A stretch of DNA of 64,000 nucleotides, taken from assembly GCF_921293095.1 (NCBI RefSeq), contig NC_060253.1, positions 71,647,992 to 71,711,991 on the forward strand, in the 5' to 3' direction. The notes under the pieces were generated by a model. It was not told where the DNA came from, did no database searches, and saw only the letters and a program-made list of their open reading frames with translations. Source of the DNA: Ischnura elegans (taxonomy: Eukaryota > Arthropoda > Insecta > Odonata > Coenagrionidae). Position numbers and translations under genes: made by a program. Every line of letters starts with the position of its first letter. Within the stretch, counting starts at the first letter, position 1. Of this stretch, positions 59,001 through 64,000 are shown piece by piece.

Positions 59001-59451
59001 TCCATAAACCTACATATTGACGAAAAATAGCATACATACCCGAAGCTTCCACCGATGTCAAGTCGTCTAACGAGGGAAGATCAACATCTGACGACCTCAT
59101 AGCCTTGGTCGAAAAAGTGCTAACTGGAGTGTCCAAATTGGTCGTTTGCTTGCACGGAGTGGTCTCTGGAGTTCTGAAATCGTCCTGGAAAAGACGACAG
59201 GCATTAATGGCAAGGCAAATTAATAAATCATGCGACTGAGTTTAAAATGTTACCATCAAGAGCGACTTAAAAATGCATACCCTCTCGCTGCATATAACCT
59301 GGATTGGAGTTCTAACTATTTCGGCAGAAGGGGAACGAGGGTCTAAATTCAATATTCTATGCACTGTTCCTTCGTATTCAGGCTCAGGAGTTTCATTTAA
59401 TACCTCCTCTTTCGTACAATACGTTGCATGGCGACTAAAGAAATTCCCCAT
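50065..59451 (-). CDS. CDCA3: Cell division cycle-associated protein 3-like (Tome-1-like)
   Basis: Complete four-exon gene: 59451-59281, 59184-59040, 54717-54524 and 50307-50065 (TAA). Junctions are GT-AG and in phase; the product is 250 aa, close to vertebrate CDCA3 (about 268). CDCA3 is a cytosolic APC/C target that promotes mitotic entry through Wee1 turnover. Visible marks: MGNFFSRHA at the start, with Gly2 as a likely myristoylation site (vertebrate CDCA3 also starts MG); LDPRSPSAEIVRTPIQV at about 36-52, the CDCA3 signature; DDFRTPETTPC in exon 2; a Glu-rich helix in exon 3; a KEN box in PDKENSS, consistent with APC/C recognition; and TRTPLGTRSSN in exon 4. Several TP/SP sites fit CDK control. 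Two introns of about 4.3 and 4.2 kb carry transposons. Most of the protein is low-complexity, so distant relatives cannot be excluded. Confidence 0.85.
50770..52508 (+). mobile_element. Decayed Tigger/pogo element with transposase remnant
   Basis: TA-flanked inverted termini CACCCATGTCTCGTATAGCG bound 1739 bp in the CDCA3-like intron between exons 3 and 4. The word GTATAGCGCAA is repeated at both ends (50790-50825 and 52435-52500). Plus-strand remnants include a helix-turn-helix-like NGERQSDIARKFKLT near 51538 and the catalytic-domain start LVFSVDETIFFWKRMHSR (51870-51930), the DET motif of Tigger/jerky DDE transposases. The frame is broken by several shifts and stops, so the element is dead. 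Confidence 0.87.
52509..54523. other. CDCA3-like intron sequence, nothing recognised
   Basis: AT-rich remainder of the intron between exons 54717-54524 and 50307-50065. No repeat termini, exon-like frames or RNA genes were recognised. Confidence 0.35.
54994..57276. mobile_element. 2.3-kb non-coding inverted-repeat element, TAGTCCAGGAAATGAAGC
   Basis: Both ends read inward TAGTCCAGGAAATGAAGC, then TTGCAATTTTTTCAAACTGA, then an ATCTATAT(T/C)AT(C/G)CCGA(A/C)GGGCG block, so inverted homology extends about 150 bp with gaps. The left side holds a 350-bp direct duplication (about 55030-55690). The interior is very AT-rich with no credible protein. Target duplication is unclear. It lies in the CDCA3-like intron between exons 2 and 3. 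Confidence 0.72.
55030..55690 (+). repeat. Two direct copies of a roughly 350-bp segment
   Basis: The block GGGCGCTTTTTATTTTTTAG onward (55121) recurs at about 55471, 350 bp later, with GGTGAAAACTA(C/T)CCCTAAAAG and TTTAAATTATTTGTATAATT shared. A shorter third start, AAATTTTCAAACCGAGTCGA, lies at about 55364. It forms the left arm of the 54994-57276 element. Confidence 0.8.
57720..57975 (+). mobile_element. 3' fragment of a Penelope-like or LINE reverse-transcribing element
   Basis: The plus-strand translation contains KILIAETQVLAQEIFDER and, after a break, LTQEAIEIENFNQVDRVKLS followed by QTWKRIF. This recalls the conserved (R/K)EAIEI...NFNRD...LSxxWxxVL tail downstream of GIY-YIG nuclease domains in Penelope-like elements. 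Only the C-terminal tail is present, so it is a truncated fossil. It lies in the CDCA3-like intron between exons 2 and 3. Confidence 0.5.
57976..59039. other. CDCA3-like intron, possible decayed SINE
   Basis: Mostly featureless AT-rich DNA. Near 58215-58240 a GGATTCGAGCTAGGATCC word resembles an inverted tRNA-type B box, but no A box or copy boundary was found. Confidence 0.3.
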
Positions 59452-60937
59452 ATCCTGCGGACGAATTTTATATTTTACTCCGTTGATTGAATTGAATTTA
59501 AGGTTAAAAGATTTATAAGAATAAGAGGCACGTAATCAAAATCACACAAACACAAAATAACTAATATCACATAAATGAAACTAAAGAAACTCACTCAACG
59601 ATTGTGCACAGCACGAATATTACAATAAGTAATGGAGTCCCCTTGGTGCACGAGTCGTTCCGAATGGAATGAATGAGCCAGAATGAGCTTCAAGAAACAC
59701 AGAATTCTTGAATTTAAATGGTGAAATAGCATTCATTTGTTCAACGGTCGTTGATAGTTATACGTAAGCACACAAGAGGGCATTTATTTTAAAGAAAACT
59801 AAAATTTTCCAATAGAGTCGATATATTTAAATAAAATTGATGATATTACATTCAAATTCGTATTCAGATGTTAAAAAGTCAATTATAAACAGCAAAATAT
59901 CAATTAATCAATAGGATACGTAAATTTGTAAATTAATTTATATGGTCGGGTCCCTGAACATGAAAGTATATTAGATATATTAAATTATTAATTTTTTATC
60001 CAAATGCAGTAATTAGGAATACTATTTATCATGATTATGCATTATTACAGAAAATTTATGAAAGTTTTCGTATCGTAACTTCATTGTTTATAGATGCAGT
60101 TCTCCATTAGGCCGGTAGAGTGCCTGTAGCAGCCGGTGGGGAAGATAGCGCAAATAGTAAGGGAATAATATTGTTACCTTGGACTAAAATAGAATCAAAT
60201 GTTAATGTCGAATCACTACTCTAATTCGTCACAGTTAAAAATCTATGATTCCTGAATAATTCGTTCGTTTACCTTCTCTTTGTAGCTATTTTAGCTGTGT
60301 TGACATACCAGTTGATTGATTTCTCCCAATGATCTCTACATTTTAGCATTGTTTTATTTTCTTGGCTTCACAGCATTCTGTATTATGAGAAGAATCGATG
60401 GAAAGAGAATTGGGTAGGCTATTGACAACATTTTTTCATAATCCTTTATTTTTTAATTATCCGATGCTTGGATATTGAACGTTTTTCGAATTCTCAGGTA
60501 TTAACTTCTTCTCACAAATCTTAATAATAAATATAATTTTCATTGCAGAAACACAGTATGGGTTATTTCTGACACTTTTCGCCGTACGGATTTAAGTAAT
60601 CAGAGATTATTCGGAGTGTTGCAAGTTAAAGGAGTTTTTGTACAAGTACAAAAACATGGGCACAATACTTTTTCAAGTTCTAAAATTGCCCGCTATAGTC
60701 TGTTGAGAGTTAAATCATCCAGCATTGTTCCCAATAGAGGTGTTGCAATGGTGGTGGTAAGAATTTTGAGGGGGGTCCTCAAAGTGAGGTATCTTATATT
60801 GGGGGGTGCGGTAGGAGGAGGCATGACATTGAAGAAGGTAATTTGTACGGTTTTTATTCTCAATATGCGCCTAAGTAGTGTGATATGTTGAGGTCTTATG
60901 TTAATCCATTTGGTATATTTTTGTTGCTCATCAATAG
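59452..60937. promoter_or_regulatory. Divergent intergenic region
   Basis: Lies between the CDCA3-like start (minus) and the first visible exon of the plus-strand gene at 60938. Promoters for both and the 5' exon of the latter should be here. Open frames at 60386 and 60543-60890 occur next to plausible splice sites, but I could not decide which, if any, is coding. Confidence 0.4.
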
Positions 60938-63338
60938 TCTTACGAAGGCTGGAAAGACTCTTTGCCGGACATGACATGGCTTGATGCCTATCTTCCACCT
61001 CCAGAAAAAATGGAAGCTTTGAAAGAATCGTGGATGTCTCTGCAGAATAAAGTGAAGGATAGCTTTGAAATTGGTGAGTATTGAAAATAAGAACTTCTCT
61101 TCGACCTCTTAACTGTAACATCTACCTGCATTAATGCTTTCATATCCTTTTTTCATCGGTTTATTCTATACCTGCGCCTTTTTAATCATACCCATCCCTT
61201 CTCATAAAATCCTTCCGAAGTATTTTAATACATTTTCCATCCATTTACGCTAAAGTATGTTTTCCATGATTAGAATTCTTGAAAATCTTGGTAAGTACTA
61301 AGCAGATTCCGTGTAGGTACATAATGCCGGCTTACCAATTAGACATTTGTCTGTGACTCCAATGCTTTATTTCCAAGAGAGATGTTTTTTATCTCTCACC
61401 TCTTGTGATTCCCTCCTGTCCTCTCCCTTCATTGGACCCAATTGCATTGAAGCTCCTGAGAATACTAACTTGGCATAGTCTGAGTAGTGGATTTCGGAAG
61501 TTTTAAATTTATTGTCAGGGAGGTTCAATGCTTTCATATTTGGTCATCTGTGTAGAGCAAGTAGTGTTAGGAACAATGACAATTTAGCATGTGAGATGGT
61601 TTCTATTGTAAGAACATGAAGGTTAATCCCTCTACTTTTTCCCTCAGAATAGTCTCATCACGATACCCTCGTATTTTGTTCTCGGCCGACTGGGTGAATC
61701 ATTGCTTATGGAAAGGTGCTTTATATAGTTCATACAATTTTTCAAATGCATATATTATATGTAGTGGTAAAGGTTTGTTGTAATCCCATCTATCCTAGGT
61801 GTATTCTCCTCACTTATCTTCTGTCAGAGGCTAGGTTATAGGTGTGATAAGAATCACTATCTTGCAAAATTTTTAAATGGTTCCCTCATATGTTTAACCC
61901 GACAATCATTACTTCTTGAGGAATTTCCGTAGATGAATCCCACACCAGGGGGAGTAATAGAATGGCTCACTGTTTAACTTATAGCCTGGGTGTCTGTCTT
62001 TGATCCAGGGAAAATACCATTTAGCTGAAAATTCCCGCAGATGTAGTATTCATTGTGGTGACCAACTTACAAAAAGTCCCAGATAATTCCCCTAACCCTT
62101 TCGCCTCGAATATTTGCATATGCAAAAGACTTATCATTGCCTCTAGCCAGTGTGGATTTTTCAACGCAAACAAATGAACCTCGACTAGAGCCAATGTGAG
62201 GGAAGGGAAGTAATCACTGAGATAGCTATGATCGGAGGCATTCATGCCCTGTTTCGAGGCCTGGTTACACGGTACATTTACACGTACAAGTTAATGTACA
62301 TTTGCGTGAATCATTTAAATGGTGGACCAGAACAGAACATGTACGAATGCATGAACCAAATTAGAACAGGTTCTATTTTCTGTGCATGCATTCACACAAA
62401 TTGGGTGGTTACATGGTGCATTTTGGCATTCATTCTCGGGTTCATACATTTAGACATTAACCAGTACGTGTTAATGTATCATGTAACCAGACCTTCAGAC
62501 CCAGCTAAGTTAGAACTTAGGGCCACTCCTCAGCAGTTGACCCTGACCCTCCTACTCATTTATGATCATCTTCACTGCAGAAATCCCTTGTGAAGTGGTT
62601 ATAATATCATTGGTCTTTGCCAAGAAAGATTTTGTTGCATTCTCCAGTTTTTTATATGTGTTAAGAAATGAATTCTTTGTTTTTTAATGTGCAAAAGCAA
62701 TTTTAAAATGAAAGTTTTAGCATGACTATTAACAGAATTCTGGAGTTTAGTGTGCTAATACCTTGTGTTAATTAACTTTGTTATTATCAACACTAGGCAT
62801 CTGTTTCAAATTCTAGAATTCTTTAAAAAATGTTATCTATTCTCATAGAAGTGTCAATTATTGAAAATTGAAAGCAATGTGTGGTTTAAAAAACAAAGGT
62901 AATGCAATAAGTTGACCGTGGACCCCTGGTAAGAAAGGGTTTGTGGGTCTAGTCCAATGGCCGGGCACCTCAATGAGATGGATCCCAAATTTGAGGGAGT
63001 AGAATACCTGGGCAACTCCTTCCCTTAAAAGAGCTCTTTAGAGAGAGGTTTAAAATATTCTTATGCTTCTCATAGCACGGAAAACATTTTCCTCATGTAG
63101 GCACCGGTAGTAAAGGGTTAATTGTGAAATAAATATTCTTATTTGTCATCAGTAGGCTGGTCATTTAAATTTGTCATACATTTGGAACTTTTTCTCTTTA
63201 AACACTCAGATCCTCGGCTAAAAAGTATTGGTGAAGCTAAATACAGGAATTTTCGTGAGTGGTTTGATCGGAGATTAGATGATGCCATTCAAGCAGCTGA
63301 AACACCAAATGGAGATCCGGAGGCTTCTTTCTCAACGA
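60938..63338 (+). CDS. Unrecognised gene, two internal exons, incomplete
   Basis: Exons 60938-61073 and 63210-63338 have AG/GT borders and join through one split Asp codon. They give [40 protein letters not shown] and [20 protein letters not shown], then [20 protein letters not shown]. The product is hydrophilic, Trp-rich and probably helical, with no membrane segment seen. The start lies upstream and the next exon lies beyond 64000. I do not recognise the family. The intron holds a MITE at 62258-62494. Coding status is well supported by phase, splice sites and composition; function is unknown. Confidence 0.7.
62258..62494. mobile_element. TTAA-type MITE, second GGCCTGGTTACACGGTAC copy
   Basis: A 237-bp close relative of 44060-44287 in the same orientation (shared ATGCATGAACCA, GTTCTATTTTCTGTGCATGC and GTACGTGTTAATGTATCATG blocks). 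The flanking TTAA is no longer intact. It lies in the intron of the plus-strand gene at 60938-63338. Confidence 0.75.
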
Positions 63339-64000
63339 GTAAGTTTCTGTGGTTTAAGAGATCACCTTGCCTTTTTTTTAATCTTGACCGATGTTATCTA
63401 CTTTATCATGGAGTGTCTCCAAATAGCTTTGTCTGTCCTTTTATTCTTTTTCTTTAATTTGAAAATGATTCTCACTTTCCCTTTTTTCTCTCCTTCATAA
63501 ATTGTTCATTAAGTAATAGGGTTTTTAAAATTTTCCTGATTTTCTCCCAAATTTCATTATCTGTCACAGAAAAAAATGCTATCTAAGATTTTCTTGAATG
63601 TGTATTATGATATAACTCATGTTCGTATAAATGATGCAGTTATGTTAAAATAGCCTGCCTATTCCTCCTAAAAATCTTTTTGTATCATGTTCTTCACGAT
63701 GTTAATCAAGGCAATTAGTAATGTATTGGTAGTGGTCAGGCTAAAACTCTGAAAAAAAATTGTGGTCATTTTAATTTTAAATCTGTAAAATTTCTTTTAA
63801 AATTAACAGGCAATAATAGTGTTCTTCATGGAATGATTTCTTAAGATCAAAAGTAATTCCAGCAATTTTTTTGGTGAATTCCATTCTTTAGGTATTTTTA
63901 TGCTGTAGATATATTTTCCATCAGTTTCCAGAAATCTCTTAAGTATCATTAATGCTTTATCTGTAAATGCTAATTTGCAAAGGTGCTCATAGATGAGCTA

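Overview
This is animal nuclear DNA. All coding sequence is split by GT-AG introns, the introns are long and AT-rich, and the gaps are packed with DNA-transposon debris. Gene content (PINK1 with an insect-style C-terminus, a Tret1-like sugar transporter, LRRC34-like and CDCA3-like genes) points to an arthropod, most likely an insect with a transposon-rich genome. I cannot name the species.

Layout. (1) 1-5.4 kb: upstream or intron space of the sugar transporter, dominated by a hAT-like element (1269-4724, perfect 8-bp target duplication) that holds a second hAT-like element (1446-3649), which in turn holds MITEs. A fold-back tRNA-like SINE follows near 5.2 kb. (2) 5.45-14.05 kb, plus strand: last five exons and 3' UTR of an MFS sugar transporter; its first exons are not visible. 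(3) 15.6-21.0 kb, minus strand: eight-exon LRRC34-like leucine-rich-repeat gene. (4) 22.5-46.0 kb, minus strand: complete nine-exon PINK1 (about 624 aa). Its introns hold two near-identical inverted 1.34-kb pogo-type elements, an element with an unclassified zinc-finger protein family and about 100-bp terminal inverted repeats (TIRs), a possible YqaJ-type fragment, a 152-bp tandem triplication and several MITEs. (5) 46.2-48.8 kb: a candidate divergent first exon, an orphan ORF and MITEs. (6) 50.1-59.5 kb, minus strand: complete four-exon CDCA3/Tome-1-like gene with DPRSPS...RTP motifs and a KEN box; its introns carry a decayed Tigger-like element and a 2.3-kb inverted-repeat element. (7) 60-64 kb, plus strand: two consecutive exons of an unrecognised gene that runs off the window.

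The genes are ordinary housekeeping or cell-biology genes and do not form one pathway. PINK1 (mitochondrial quality control), CDCA3 (mitotic entry) and the transporter are neighbours only. The most unusual content is mobile: two short hairpin insertions with 15-16-bp target duplications, and a set of pogo-like families that each iterate their own short word at their termini. Exon boundaries were read by eye from splice signals and phase. Family names rest on remembered motifs, not searches.
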